64,000 nt of DNA, from positions 11,719 to 75,718 of the forward strand of contig CAZQFZ010000001.1 of NCBI GenBank assembly GCA_964592635.1. Reading direction: 5' to 3'. Of the stretch, positions 1 through 9,024 are shown in pieces. Each line of letters begins with the position of its first letter. Position 1 is the first letter of the stretch. A program made the translations under genes and the position numbers. The notes beneath the pieces were generated by a model that was not told the origin of the DNA, made no database searches, and saw nothing but the letters and a program-made list of their open reading frames with translations. This DNA is from VMCP01 sp964592635. Its GTDB lineage: Bacteria > Bacteroidota > Bacteroidia > NS11-12g > UBA955.

Positions 1-164
1 AGGATGTGACAATCATTAATACTTCAATCAGATTGATTAAATAGACAAAGCCATGTGCAAAACATATTTAAATCAAAACATCCAATCAAATGGAATATCC
101 ACAATCAAAAGAAATTATAATCGAAAATAAAAACTGAATAATTAATAAATACAATAAGAAAAAA

Positions 165-2417
165 ATGAATGTAATTGCCCCAAATAGAAGTTTACGCGTT
201 TTTGTGTTGTTCGTTTTGATGAGTTCTCTGTCGGCATTTGGACAAACTAGAAATACAGCAGATTCAACATCCCCCGAGAAAAGAAAATTGGATTCTTCCG
301 AGAAAATAAAAGCGGTTGAAATTCGAGTGCAAAAAAATCTAATTGAAAATCAAGCAGATAAATTAGTTTATAATGCGGCAGAAGACGTTACGAGTAAAGG
401 TGCTTCTGCGTCTGATTTATTGGCGAAAGTTCCTATGGTTGAAGTGGATATGGACGGAAATGTGAGCATGCGTGGTAACCGAAATGTCCGTTTTTTAGTA
501 AATGGAAGACCATCTGGCTTGCTCACCGGAAATCCAGCAGATGCGCTGCGCTCTCTTTCGGCAGATGATATCGAGAAAATAGAAGTGATTACCAATCCAT
601 CGAGTAAATACGATGCTGAAGGTTCAGGTGGTATTATCAATATCATCATGAAAAACAAGAAGTTGCAAGGAAGTACTGGTAACATGCGAATGGGTTTGGG
701 AACACGATCCGCGCATTTGGGAGGACAATATTCGTATCAAAAAGGGAAAACCAATGTGTCTGTGAACCTGGGTAGTCATTTTTGGAGAAGTTGGGGTGAT
801 GAAGTAACCGAAAGAATCAACACCAATGCCGCTGGTGAGAGTTTTAAAATGTTGCAAGTAAGTGATCAAACCAACTGGGGGGGTGGTCCACGTTTAACCG
901 TTGGCCTAGATTATCAGATCAGCGATCGTCAGTCTCTCATTTTTACCGTATCTGGCAATGGTAGAGTTAGAAATTCATACAACAGTTGGAATACCGAATT
1001 GGGGAATATCGATAGTGCTCTTGCTTTTTTATGGTCGCAAAAAACAGATCGGTGGAACAATGGTTATGGTTATGATATTGGATTTGATTACCGGTTTCAA
1101 GCTAAGAAAAAGGGAAGGGAGTTTTCTGTTTCAGGATTAAGTACACAAGGTAATTCTTTGGATGATTATTGGGCCGACAGGTTAAATAATTCGAGCAAAT
1201 CGTTTTGGAAAGAACGTAGTCATAATTTAGGAATTAATATTGAAAATTCACTGCAAATGGATTGGATTGAGCCTTTGAATTCCAACACCACTTGGGAGTC
1301 AGGTGCTAAATTCATAGGACGATTGGTCTCTTCGGATTACACGTTCGACAGTTTCAATTTTAATTACCAAGATTACCGTGCTATAGAAGCTAGAAACAAT
1401 GAGTTTAACTACTTCCAGAACGTATATGCGGTTTATACTCAGTTGGGATACAACTTTTTAAAGGTCTATTCGATACGTGTTGGTGCTCGATACGAGTTTA
1501 CGGAATTTGGCGGTGAGTTGACTAAGCCAGATAATAGTAGGTTTGTAGGGCAGCCCTATTCGAATATTGTGCCTTCATTTTTAATATCACGGAAATTTGG
1601 AATGGCAGGATATATGCGGTTTAATTACAACCGCAGAATTCAGAGACCCAGTTTATTTTACTTGAATCCGTACACGAATCTAAGCGATCCATTGAATATA
1701 CAGCAGGGAAATCCGTATTTAGAGCCTGAAATTGGAGATAACTTTGAATTGTCTTTTGGTAATTACACCAAAATAGGTGGGTTTGGAATCAATTTCTTTC
1801 ATAAAAGGGTAGATAATGCTATTGAAACGTACAGAACGGTAAACGAAAATCGTGTGTATGTAACTACTTACGGAAATATTGGTAAAAATCGCAACAATGG
1901 ATTCGATTTGAACATGAATTTAAAGGGGAAAGATTGGGGTGTTTTTGTGAATGGTGGGTTGAGCTTTGTTGAGATTTCTAGTACCGTTGATACTGGCGCT
2001 GTGGCTGGTGTTTCGGCGAAAGGTTGGATGTATAGTATGGGTTTAAGAGCCAATTACAATATCAATGAAAACTGGGCATTGGAAGCGTTTGGAAGAATCA
2101 ACGCTCCTACTTTTTCTTTGCAGGGATACACTCAAAACTGGTTGTTTCATTCCATCGGCATCAAACGCAGATACAATAAAGATAAATGGGGTTTGGGATT
2201 TGGCTTAGATAATCCGTTTACCCCCGTGATTAACTTGAAAACAAAAAATGTGGGTAACGGCTTCACATTCAATCAAGACCGAAACTTAAATGTATGGGGT
2301 GTTCGGGTGAATTTTGATTATAAATTTGGCAAAGTGGAGTCAGAAGTAAAGAATCCAAGAGAGCTAAAAATCAAAAATGAGGATTTGAAACAAGAAAACG
2401 GTCAAAGCGGAATGTGA
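165..2417 (+). CDS. TonB-dependent receptor-like outer membrane beta-barrel protein
   Basis: Outer-membrane protein of the TonB-dependent receptor superfamily; the ligand is unknown. Residues 1-27 are a signal peptide ending SAFGQ. A segment typical of the region before the plug lies at about 50-70 (KNLIENQADKLVYN), and the plug spans about 79-165 (SDLLAKVPMVEVD, MRGNRNVRFLVNG, EKIEVITNPSSKYDAEG, GGIINI). The rest is an aromatic-rich barrel like the OMP_b-brl_3 family. The N-terminal carboxypeptidase-regulatory-like domain common in relatives is absent. The barrel appears to end near residue 726 and is followed by a hydrophilic tail ending QSGM, not the aromatic last residue usual for barrels. 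The ATG at 165 is preceded by an A-rich stretch without a Shine-Dalgarno. The first 164 bases of the window are AT-rich and hold nothing I can name. Family assignment is firm; function is open. Confidence 0.88.
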   Translation: MNVIAPNRSLRVFVLFVLMSSLSAFGQTRNTADSTSPEKRKLDSSEKIKAVEIRVQKNLIENQADKLVYNAAEDVTSKGASASDLLAKVPMVEVDMDGNVSMRGNRNVRFLVNGRPSGLLTGNPADALRSLSADDIEKIEVITNPSSKYDAEGSGGIINIIMKNKKLQGSTGNMRMGLGTRSAHLGGQYSYQKGKTNVSVNLGSHFWRSWGDEVTERINTNAAGESFKMLQVSDQTNWGGGPRLTVGLDYQISDRQSLIFTVSGNGRVRNSYNSWNTELGNIDSALAFLWSQKTDRWNNGYGYDIGFDYRFQAKKKGREFSVSGLSTQGNSLDDYWADRLNNSSKSFWKERSHNLGINIENSLQMDWIEPLNSNTTWESGAKFIGRLVSSDYTFDSFNFNYQDYRAIEARNNEFNYFQNVYAVYTQLGYNFLKVYSIRVGARYEFTEFGGELTKPDNSRFVGQPYSNIVPSFLISRKFGMAGYMRFNYNRRIQRPSLFYLNPYTNLSDPLNIQQGNPYLEPEIGDNFELSFGNYTKIGGFGINFFHKRVDNAIETYRTVNENRVYVTTYGNIGKNRNNGFDLNMNLKGKDWGVFVNGGLSFVEISSTVDTGAVAGVSAKGWMYSMGLRANYNINENWALEAFGRINAPTFSLQGYTQNWLFHSIGIKRRYNKDKWGLGFGLDNPFTPVINLKTKNVGNGFTFNQDRNLNVWGVRVNFDYKFGKVESEVKNPRELKIKNEDLKQENGQSGM

Positions 2418-2436
2418 TTTTTTAATAGTTAATTAT

Positions 2437-2444
2437 TATTTTTG
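2437..2444 (+). promoter_or_regulatory. TAnnTTTG (-7) element of the DUF3127 gene
   Basis: TATTTTTG matches the Bacteroidota -7 consensus and ends only 4 nt before the ATG at 2449, so the transcript is probably leaderless. No clear -33 TTG is visible. Confidence 0.55.
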
Positions 2445-2448
2445 TTCA

Positions 2449-2859
2449 ATGGAGTTATCTGGTAAAGTTATTCAAATACTGCCTAAACAAACGGGTGAAG
2501 GCAAAAATGGTCAGTGGGAAAAGCAGGATTATGTGATTGAAACCCAAGGGCAATACCCCAAAAAAGTGTGTTTTTCCTTATGGGGAGCGAAAATAGCTAC
2601 CCACAATATACAAATGGGCGAGTTTATCAATATTGGTGTGGATTTGGAAAGCCGCGAATACAACCAACGTTGGTACACAGAAGTGAGAGCATGGAAAGTA
2701 GAACGTCCTGGTCAACAACAAGGAGGTGCACCAATGAATACCGGAGGAATGAGTTCTATGTCGTCTAACAATGCCGTAGATCCGTTTGCTACTACCGGAG
2801 AAATAGACGATGATCCATTCTCGTCTTCTAGTTCATCTGAGGATGATTTACCGTTTTAA
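2449..2859 (+). CDS. DUF3127 protein, SSB-like with acidic DDLPF tail
   Basis: A 136-residue protein. Residues 1-87 match DUF3127 (MELSGKVIQILPKQTG, CFSLWGAKIA, VRAWKVER), a small domain with an apparent OB-fold pattern. Residues 88-136 are a Gly/Asn/Ser-rich linker ending in a Ser/Asp stretch and the tip EDDLPF. The layout of OB domain, flexible linker and acidic tip closes like bacterial SSB, whose conserved tip (DDDIPF in E. coli) docks replication and repair proteins. I infer single-stranded nucleic-acid binding with partner recruitment; it is not one of the classical SSB sequences. It stands alone, 31 nt after the TonB-type gene but with its own promoter element, so it need not share a transcript with it. 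The domain call is strong; the role is inference. Confidence 0.8.
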   Translation: MELSGKVIQILPKQTGEGKNGQWEKQDYVIETQGQYPKKVCFSLWGAKIATHNIQMGEFINIGVDLESREYNQRWYTEVRAWKVERPGQQQGGAPMNTGGMSSMSSNNAVDPFATTGEIDDDPFSSSSSSEDDLPF

Positions 2860-2997
2860 TTTTTCGAATTGATATTTATTTGTGCGGACTGCTAATAAAA
2901 AAGAGAGTTTCAGTCACGGGAATCTCATCTTTTTGGCAGGTTCGCACATTTTGTTTATATTCACGTCTAACCAAGGTCCACACTTTATCATTAATTC

Positions 2998-5900
2998 ATG
3001 GGAAAAAGATTTCTACTCAACAATTTCATATTTATTTTAGTACTTTTCTGTTCTGGTTTAATACAAGCTCAGCAAACATGGTATGTGTCAACCAGCGGAA
3101 ATGATATTTCCAATAATGGACAATCGGCAGGTGCTCCATTCAAAACAATAGGAAAAGCACTTTCTTCACTCGGTGGAACACTGGATGCTGTAGTAATAGC
3201 ACCAGGGAACTACCCCGAAATTGTTTCCGTTGCACAAACAGTTAAATTTACGATTTCTAATACTGTAAACGTGAATGCTATCCGAATGGTAGGTACTTCT
3301 AAGAAGTTGACTATCGACGGGAGTTCAGGTAGTAAGTTGGAAATCAATGATTCTTTGGGATTATGGCAAGGGGTTTTAGTTGTGACTAAAGCGAATGTGG
3401 AATTGCACACCCTCACCAATGCGAAAGTGGCAGGTGGGAATAAGAATAGTTTTGTAGAACCAGGTTTTTACATGCATCACACCGGCAATAGTACCAAAAC
3501 TTTCCGGTGGCCGGTAGGTGTGGGTGGAAATTATCGACCTGTTGATTTGGAGGGATTCAATAAAACGAATGTACCTGATCGTTGGTATTATGTAGAATTT
3601 GTACCGAGTGCAGTTCCATTTTCGGCAGCATTGCCTGCCGCCACTAGAAACATCTCCGTTTTGAGTCATTGGTTAACCACTACCAATGCTACGGGAACTG
3701 AAACCAATGCATTTGAATTGACTTTTCATTTCGACTCAACATCCACAAACGACGGTGTTTACGATCATACTAAGTTGCAATTATTACAGAATCCAGGTGG
3801 AACAACACCGCCGGCTTGGTCTATTGTAAAACAGGGAGGTACTGCTTCACGCAAGGGAACCATCACTTCGGATGCAACAGTGACCCCTTCTTTGGGTTAC
3901 TTTATACTGGGTAATAGAAAGGGGAGCAATGGTTCAATTGGTGGGGTTAACACCTTAGGTTTTACAGATCCTATGGCTAGTTTTGATGTGAACATGTTCA
4001 AATCATGTGTAGGAGATACCGTAAAATTCACGAATAAATCGCAAAACGCAGGCAATGTAGTGTACCAGTGGACATTCGGAGATGAGGCATACACCGGTAC
4101 GTCTGCTGGAAAAACATTTCCATCGGCGGCTAACCCAGGACCAAATCCTATTCATATCTATAATCATGCTGGAACGTACACCATTAAACTGAAAATTACG
4201 AATGGATTTAATGTAAGTGATGAAGCCAGCATGTTCTTCACTGTAGGAGTTTCTCCCAAGTTAACCGGATTTAATGGTGTAGAAGTGTATAGATATCCCC
4301 ACAACGGAAAAGACACCTTCGATGACTTGACCATATGTCAAGGGGAACGATTTTGGATGATTGACAATTTTGAAACTTCTTTATTAGGTAGCAGAAATCC
4401 GAATAATGACGTGGTATCTCAAACTGTTTGGAAAATATTGGGGTTAACTCCAGAACCAACCACTACGGTATTGAATCCAGTGGCTTCGATGGATACGTTC
4501 AAACAAACCATCATGGTGGCTGGATCATACAAAGTGTTAGCCACTCGAACCACGAATCGAGGTTGTATAGCATCTGATGTGAGAGATATTATAATTTATG
4601 GAAAACCCGTGCCTGCAATAGATGCCCTTGATCAATGTGAAACGCCCCCCAATTCGTTGCTCAAAGTAAACAGCATGACGGCAAATCCATACCCTGGACC
4701 CACCAATGCTCCCTTAAAATGGATGTGGGATTATGAAGGATTGAGAACTCCATGGCAAACGTCCAAAAAGGATTGGGTTTTTCAGAATGCCCATCCGGGT
4801 CCCAATAGAGTTACCCTCATAGTAGAAACCATTAATGGTTGCATTGATTCAGTTCCTTACCGAGATGTTAATATTTTCCCGAAGCCTTTCCCAATAATAA
4901 CACTTTCCGACACCTGCGATAATGAAACTATGGGTGCGGATGCCTCTAAGTCTGTAGTAAGTTCTGGTGCTACAATAGATCGCTATATGTGGGATTTTAA
5001 CTGGAGACCACCAGGAGGAAGTGGTTTAATTGATTCGAACAAAATAACAACATTTAAATATCCCAAAGCGGGTAAATATAAAATTAAATTGACTGTTGTA
5101 ACACGAGATTTATGTTCTGCTTCAATTTTTCAAGACGTTTATATTTCACCAAAGCCAACACCCCAATGGGATGTTCAGCAGGTATGTTTTGGTGATTCAA
5201 CATCATTGCGTCGTCAAATTCAGCGTTGGCCAAATAGAGATAGTACCACCTATTTTTGGTTTTTAAACAATAAGTTCATCAGCGATGACACCAACTTTAA
5301 ATATTTGCTTCCCAATCCCGGTTCTTATAATCTAAAGCTTGTAGGTTTAACTTTAGCTGGTTGTGCAGACTCTATGGTAAGCACCATTCAATCGTATTAC
5401 AATCCTAAACCTACAATGGGACTCGATTTGACTGTGCCTGGAAACGATACCATACAGTGCTTTAATGGACATAATTACACATTTAAATACAGTGTTGGAG
5501 TGGATGCTTATGATACGCTTAAATTTTCCAGATGGAATTTTGGGGATGGGGTATTTGAACAGCCAGCGGTATCTACTACAAAAAATTATTTAACTTCAGA
5601 TACCTTCAAGGCTTCATTCTATGTTGAGAACATACACGGCTGCAATGATAGTGTAGTTCAAGAAGTGATAATCAACCCCTCGCCAAAAGCTGGATTTGAT
5701 TACTCGGGTAAATGTATGCCGGATAGCGTTTCGTTTACAGATACAACGAGCCAGTCTGCTCGACCTATTGTTTTGAGAGCGTGGGATTTTGGAAATGGCA
5801 ATTTGGATTCCAATCAAACGCAGCTTAAATCCTATTACAAATCCAAAGGACCATGGAACGTAAAATACACTCTATTCACTGAGGATGGTTGTGCCGATTC

Positions 5901-6657
5901 GATTACTAAAGTTTTGGATACACTCGCTGATTATCCCAATGTGGGATGGCAGATCGTTTCAGGTAGCATGCCTTTGTGTAAAGGCGATTCGGCTTATTTC
6001 TTAATTACCGGAGGAGATTCTATTAATTGGTTAGTCGATGGAGATACAGCTTCCATAAAAGGATTTTCAAAAACGGGTACATATCGATTCGAAGTAATCA
6101 ACGGTGGCGTATGTAAAGGAATGGATTCCGTTCAAGTATTTGCATATCAAGCAGCAGATATTAAAGCATATTCAGATACAATCATTTACAGAGGCAGACA
6201 AGCGAAATTGCGCGTGGACAAAGCCATGATCAATATTCGTTGGTTCCCTGGAGAATATTTTGAAGATTCAACGTTGGCCTTAGTTACAACCAAGAGATTA
6301 ACAGATAGCATGACCTTTTACGTTTCTGCATTGGACTCCAATGGTTGTTATGATATCGATTCGGTAATTGTGCAGATTATTGATCCTCCGTTAGTTAAAA
6401 TTCCGAATATCATTACACCCAATGGTGATCAGCAAAATCAAACTTGGAACTTAATCGATATACCAGACATTCATTTGTATGATATTATTATTTCTGATCG
6501 TCAGGGTAAACGTGTTTGGGAGTCAAATAACTATCAACACGACTGGTCGGGTCAAGATCAAAACGGAAATGATGTCCCTGAAGGTGTATATTTTTATTAC
6601 ATGAAAAATCGATATACCAAGGAGATATTTAAAGGATATATACAATTGGTTCGATAG
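2998..6657 (+). CDS. Large PKD-repeat surface protein, T9SS type B (CHU_C) cargo
   Basis: Secreted 1219-residue protein. A signal peptide ends about residue 25 (GLIQAQ). The mature protein opens with TWYVSTSGND and GAPFKTIGKAL, the usual start of DUF1565/right-handed parallel beta-helix regions. Several PKD-like Ig modules follow from about residue 335 (YQWTFGDEAY, HAGTYTIKLKITN, MWDYEG, YMWDFNW, KFSRWNFGDG, RAWDFGNG). The last 90 residues are the gliding-motility-associated C-terminal domain used as a type B T9SS signal (IPNIITPNGDQQNQTW, IISDRQGKRVWES, PEGVYFYYM). It should cross the outer membrane by T9SS and be held at the surface as an adhesin or matrix protein. The next gene is a PorP/SprF protein, a pairing known from sprB-sprF, so the two probably work together. 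Confidence 0.88.
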   Translation: MGKRFLLNNFIFILVLFCSGLIQAQQTWYVSTSGNDISNNGQSAGAPFKTIGKALSSLGGTLDAVVIAPGNYPEIVSVAQTVKFTISNTVNVNAIRMVGTSKKLTIDGSSGSKLEINDSLGLWQGVLVVTKANVELHTLTNAKVAGGNKNSFVEPGFYMHHTGNSTKTFRWPVGVGGNYRPVDLEGFNKTNVPDRWYYVEFVPSAVPFSAALPAATRNISVLSHWLTTTNATGTETNAFELTFHFDSTSTNDGVYDHTKLQLLQNPGGTTPPAWSIVKQGGTASRKGTITSDATVTPSLGYFILGNRKGSNGSIGGVNTLGFTDPMASFDVNMFKSCVGDTVKFTNKSQNAGNVVYQWTFGDEAYTGTSAGKTFPSAANPGPNPIHIYNHAGTYTIKLKITNGFNVSDEASMFFTVGVSPKLTGFNGVEVYRYPHNGKDTFDDLTICQGERFWMIDNFETSLLGSRNPNNDVVSQTVWKILGLTPEPTTTVLNPVASMDTFKQTIMVAGSYKVLATRTTNRGCIASDVRDIIIYGKPVPAIDALDQCETPPNSLLKVNSMTANPYPGPTNAPLKWMWDYEGLRTPWQTSKKDWVFQNAHPGPNRVTLIVETINGCIDSVPYRDVNIFPKPFPIITLSDTCDNETMGADASKSVVSSGATIDRYMWDFNWRPPGGSGLIDSNKITTFKYPKAGKYKIKLTVVTRDLCSASIFQDVYISPKPTPQWDVQQVCFGDSTSLRRQIQRWPNRDSTTYFWFLNNKFISDDTNFKYLLPNPGSYNLKLVGLTLAGCADSMVSTIQSYYNPKPTMGLDLTVPGNDTIQCFNGHNYTFKYSVGVDAYDTLKFSRWNFGDGVFEQPAVSTTKNYLTSDTFKASFYVENIHGCNDSVVQEVIINPSPKAGFDYSGKCMPDSVSFTDTTSQSARPIVLRAWDFGNGNLDSNQTQLKSYYKSKGPWNVKYTLFTEDGCADSITKVLDTLADYPNVGWQIVSGSMPLCKGDSAYFLITGGDSINWLVDGDTASIKGFSKTGTYRFEVINGGVCKGMDSVQVFAYQAADIKAYSDTIIYRGRQAKLRVDKAMINIRWFPGEYFEDSTLALVTTKRLTDSMTFYVSALDSNGCYDIDSVIVQIIDPPLVKIPNIITPNGDQQNQTWNLIDIPDIHLYDIIISDRQGKRVWESNNYQHDWSGQDQNGNDVPEGVYFYYMKNRYTKEIFKGYIQLVR

Positions 6658-6714
6658 GTTAGAAAAAGAATTACACTCCAAGAAAAGAGAAAATTATTAC
6701 AACAAAGATTAAAT

Positions 6715-6753
6715 TAGAAGAAGAAACGTACGTTATGAAACTTACTTCTTCTA
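6715..6753 (+). promoter_or_regulatory. Inverted repeat in the porP-like leader
   Basis: TAGAAGAAG at 6715-6723 pairs perfectly with CTTCTTCTA at 6745-6753 across a 21-nt loop that itself contains the palindrome AACGTACGTT. It is not followed by a T tract, so it is not a typical terminator. It lies 55 nt before the PorP/SprF start and could adjust expression between the cargo gene and its partner. Confidence 0.3.
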
Positions 6754-6807
6754 GTTGAAAAGCAAACACAACAAACAATAATCATACATCGTTTTTGAAG
6801 CAATAAA

Positions 6808-8238
6808 ATGAAAAAAATCACCATACTTACCTGCGCAATCATTGGTGCTGTGGGAAATATCTTCGGACAAATGGGGGCGCGATTGGATCAATTTTATTTA
6901 GATCATGCCGCTATCATTCCAGCAGCAATTACCCGAACAAATGAGGGTTATGCATCATTGTATTACAACAAGCTATTTATGGATGTGCCAGGAGCACCTC
7001 AACATACTTTGTTCAACTCTGCCATGCCACTTCCCAAGTCAAATACTGCATTTGGATTGATGTATATGAAGGAAAATATTGCATTTTCTGAAATGCATAA
7101 TGCCTACGCAACATATGCTTACAACATGGGAATTACGCCAAACTCCAAATTATCATTGGGTGTAAGCGTTGGTGTACTTTCTCAGAATTTTGATCCATCA
7201 AAGGCCATATATTATGATGAAAATGATGCGAAAATTACAGCATTGATGTTCAGTCCTCCTGTGGTTAGAGCTGATTTAAGGGCTTCTGCATACTTTAAGA
7301 CAGATCGTTTTTTTACCGGGTTCTCCGTAACTCGATTGCCACAACCTACCTTCAATTATTCGTATTACAATTATGCGGCGAGTTATGATTTGCAATCACA
7401 AGCCAATTTCATTATTGGATACGATGCCCCAATTAACGATGAATTTACATTGAAACCCGCATTTCATTTGGGGATGTTTAACTGGGATTATATGTATTAT
7501 CAGTTCAATTTGTCAATGGATTATGACGATATCGTGTGGGCAGGATTGGGAGTGAATAATCTGTTACAAGCTGGATTCAATGTAGGATTTGCTCCTCAAG
7601 AGGATATCAAAGTAGCGTATTCATATACAGTTCCTAACGGACAGCAAAGTGGAATTTTAGGACCGATGCACGAATTTACAACACGCATTGGATTTGCAGC
7701 TTTGGGTGCTGGTAAAGGCAAGGGCGGATCTTCGGATGATTCGGATTCTGATTCCGATGGTTCAAACGGCAGTAGTGATGAAGACGGTGATGGTGACGAT
7801 AATGGAAAAAGTAAAAATGGTAAAGGCAAGCGAGGAAAGCGAAACAAAGGCGATGGTGATGAAGACGGCGATGGCGATGGCCAAGGAGTGTCTCCAAGTG
7901 AAAACACTAAAAAGGATGTTATCGTGAAACGTATTGAGGATTTGGAGGGATTTGGTTTTGGAAATGATACTTCAGGGATTCAATTACCACCCATCCCGAA
8001 GTTGAAGCCAGAACCAGGATACTATTTGGTGGCAGGTTTGCATGCATCTGAAGAAAAGGCCAACTTGCAAATTAAATCTCTGTATTTGAAAAAGGTCAAC
8101 TCCTTTAAAGTATATGATCCGAGAAACAAGAGTTTTTATGTTTTCTTGAAATATTACAATAATGAAAAGGATGCCAATAAAGGTACTTTTTACTTTGAAG
8201 GTTCCGTTCCCAATGTTTGGGTAAGAGAAATTCGTTAA
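6808..8238 (+). CDS. PorP/SprF family T9SS membrane protein with acidic linker and SPOR-like C-terminus
   Basis: Outer-membrane barrel of the PorP/SprF family, needed for secretion or anchoring of particular T9SS cargo. Residues 1-21 are a signal peptide (IFGQ). The family barrel spans about 22-300 (QFYLDHAAIIPAA, FNSAMPLPKSNTAFG, LSLGVSVGVLSQNFDP, GILGPMHEFTTRIGF). Residues 301-363 are a low-complexity linker of Asp/Gly/Ser and Lys (SDSDSDG, DEDGDGDGQG). Residues 370-476 form a further globular part; about 404-454 (GYYLVAGLHASEEKANLQ, SFYVFLKYYNNEKDA) resembles a peptidoglycan-binding SPOR repeat. Ordinary PorP/SprF proteins stop after the barrel at about 300-330 residues. It follows the giant type B cargo gene by 150 nt on the same strand, as sprF follows sprB. 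The SPOR-like reading is by eye and tentative. Confidence 0.88.
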   Translation: MKKITILTCAIIGAVGNIFGQMGARLDQFYLDHAAIIPAAITRTNEGYASLYYNKLFMDVPGAPQHTLFNSAMPLPKSNTAFGLMYMKENIAFSEMHNAYATYAYNMGITPNSKLSLGVSVGVLSQNFDPSKAIYYDENDAKITALMFSPPVVRADLRASAYFKTDRFFTGFSVTRLPQPTFNYSYYNYAASYDLQSQANFIIGYDAPINDEFTLKPAFHLGMFNWDYMYYQFNLSMDYDDIVWAGLGVNNLLQAGFNVGFAPQEDIKVAYSYTVPNGQQSGILGPMHEFTTRIGFAALGAGKGKGGSSDDSDSDSDGSNGSSDEDGDGDDNGKSKNGKGKRGKRNKGDGDEDGDGDGQGVSPSENTKKDVIVKRIEDLEGFGFGNDTSGIQLPPIPKLKPEPGYYLVAGLHASEEKANLQIKSLYLKKVNSFKVYDPRNKSFYVFLKYYNNEKDANKGTFYFEGSVPNVWVREIR

Positions 8239-8248
8239 TTGTCAATAA

Positions 8249-8288
8249 GTTTGCCCTGAAAGGATTAACGTCCGATTAGGGCAAAACT
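8249..8288. terminator. Possible bidirectional terminator between convergent genes
   Basis: TTTGCCCT (8250-8257) pairs with AGGGCAAA (8278-8285) around a 20-nt loop, extended by AGT/ACT with one bulge. It lies between the convergent PorP/SprF and DUF4159 genes and overlaps the last codons of the latter. The loop is long and no clean T run follows. Confidence 0.35.
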
Positions 8289-8945
8289 GATAATGTTTGC
8301 ACCCATTTGTAAGGCTAGTTTTCTCTTTAATTCGGAGTCGTTGTAAAGTTCAGCATCCTCCCAACCATTGCCTAAATCAGCTTCATAATCATAAAAGCAA
8401 ATCAGTTTTCCTTTCCAAAATAATCCTAACCCTTCGGCAGGCTTACCATCGTGTTCATGAATCTTTGGTACACCAGAGGGGAAGTTGAATTTTTGATGAT
8501 AAATGGGATGTGAAAATGGAACGGGCATGAATTCTAATTCTGGAAAGACTTTTTTCATTTCTCGTCTAACATAGATGTCCATTCCATAATTGTCGCAGAT
8601 ATGTAAAAAACCCCCACTCAAAAGATAGGTTCTAAGATTTTCGGCTTCTTCATTGGAAAATACGACGTTTCCATGTCCGGTCATAAATACATACGGAAAT
8701 TGAAACAATTCATCGGAACCGACTTCCACAATGGATTCTTGGGTTTTGAGCTGCGTTTTTAAATTTTGGTTGCAAAAAGCGGCCAAGTTTTTGAGTGCTG
8801 TTTTGCTACTGTACCAATCACCGCCACCTTGGTACTTCAATCGAGCTAATGATAGGTTTTGAGTTTGCGCGTTTAACAACTGAACCAACATCCCCAGAAA
8901 TAAAAATAAAATTCTCGAAAAATTAGACGCGGTTTTTAGGTACAT
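8265..8945 (-). CDS. DUF4159 domain secreted protein
   Basis: The chosen ATG at 8945 gives 226 residues. Reading from an upstream in-frame ATG at 8978 would add 11 residues before what looks like a signal peptide (MYLKTASNFSRILFLFLGM to LLNAQ), so 8945 is preferred. The mature part matches DUF4159: LARLKYQGGGDWYSS, FVYMTGHG-type text (FPYVFMTGHGNVVFS), LLSGGFLHICDNYG and the end LALQMGANIISFAL. The family has a fold like class I glutamine amidotransferase or ThuA domains (GHG and GGF..DNYG turns) and is usually exported; no reaction is established. It lies 79 nt downstream of uppP on the same strand and may be carried by the same transcript. Family call good, function unknown. Confidence 0.8.
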   Translation of the reverse strand: MYLKTASNFSRILFLFLGMLVQLLNAQTQNLSLARLKYQGGGDWYSSKTALKNLAAFCNQNLKTQLKTQESIVEVGSDELFQFPYVFMTGHGNVVFSNEEAENLRTYLLSGGFLHICDNYGMDIYVRREMKKVFPELEFMPVPFSHPIYHQKFNFPSGVPKIHEHDGKPAEGLGLFWKGKLICFYDYEADLGNGWEDAELYNDSELKRKLALQMGANIISFALIGR

Positions 8946-9024
8946 TTTAGATTGCTTTGAATATTGAACCAAGATCAACGGGTAGCTAACATCGCTAGTT
9001 GATGTTCAACCGATTGATGGAAAA

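Noticed and set aside
7596..7907. Long antisense and shifted frames over the PorP/SprF acidic linker
   Set aside because: They arise from the low-complexity Asp/Gly/Ser codons and translate to Ser/Pro or His/Arg runs; the sense frame has clear family similarity.
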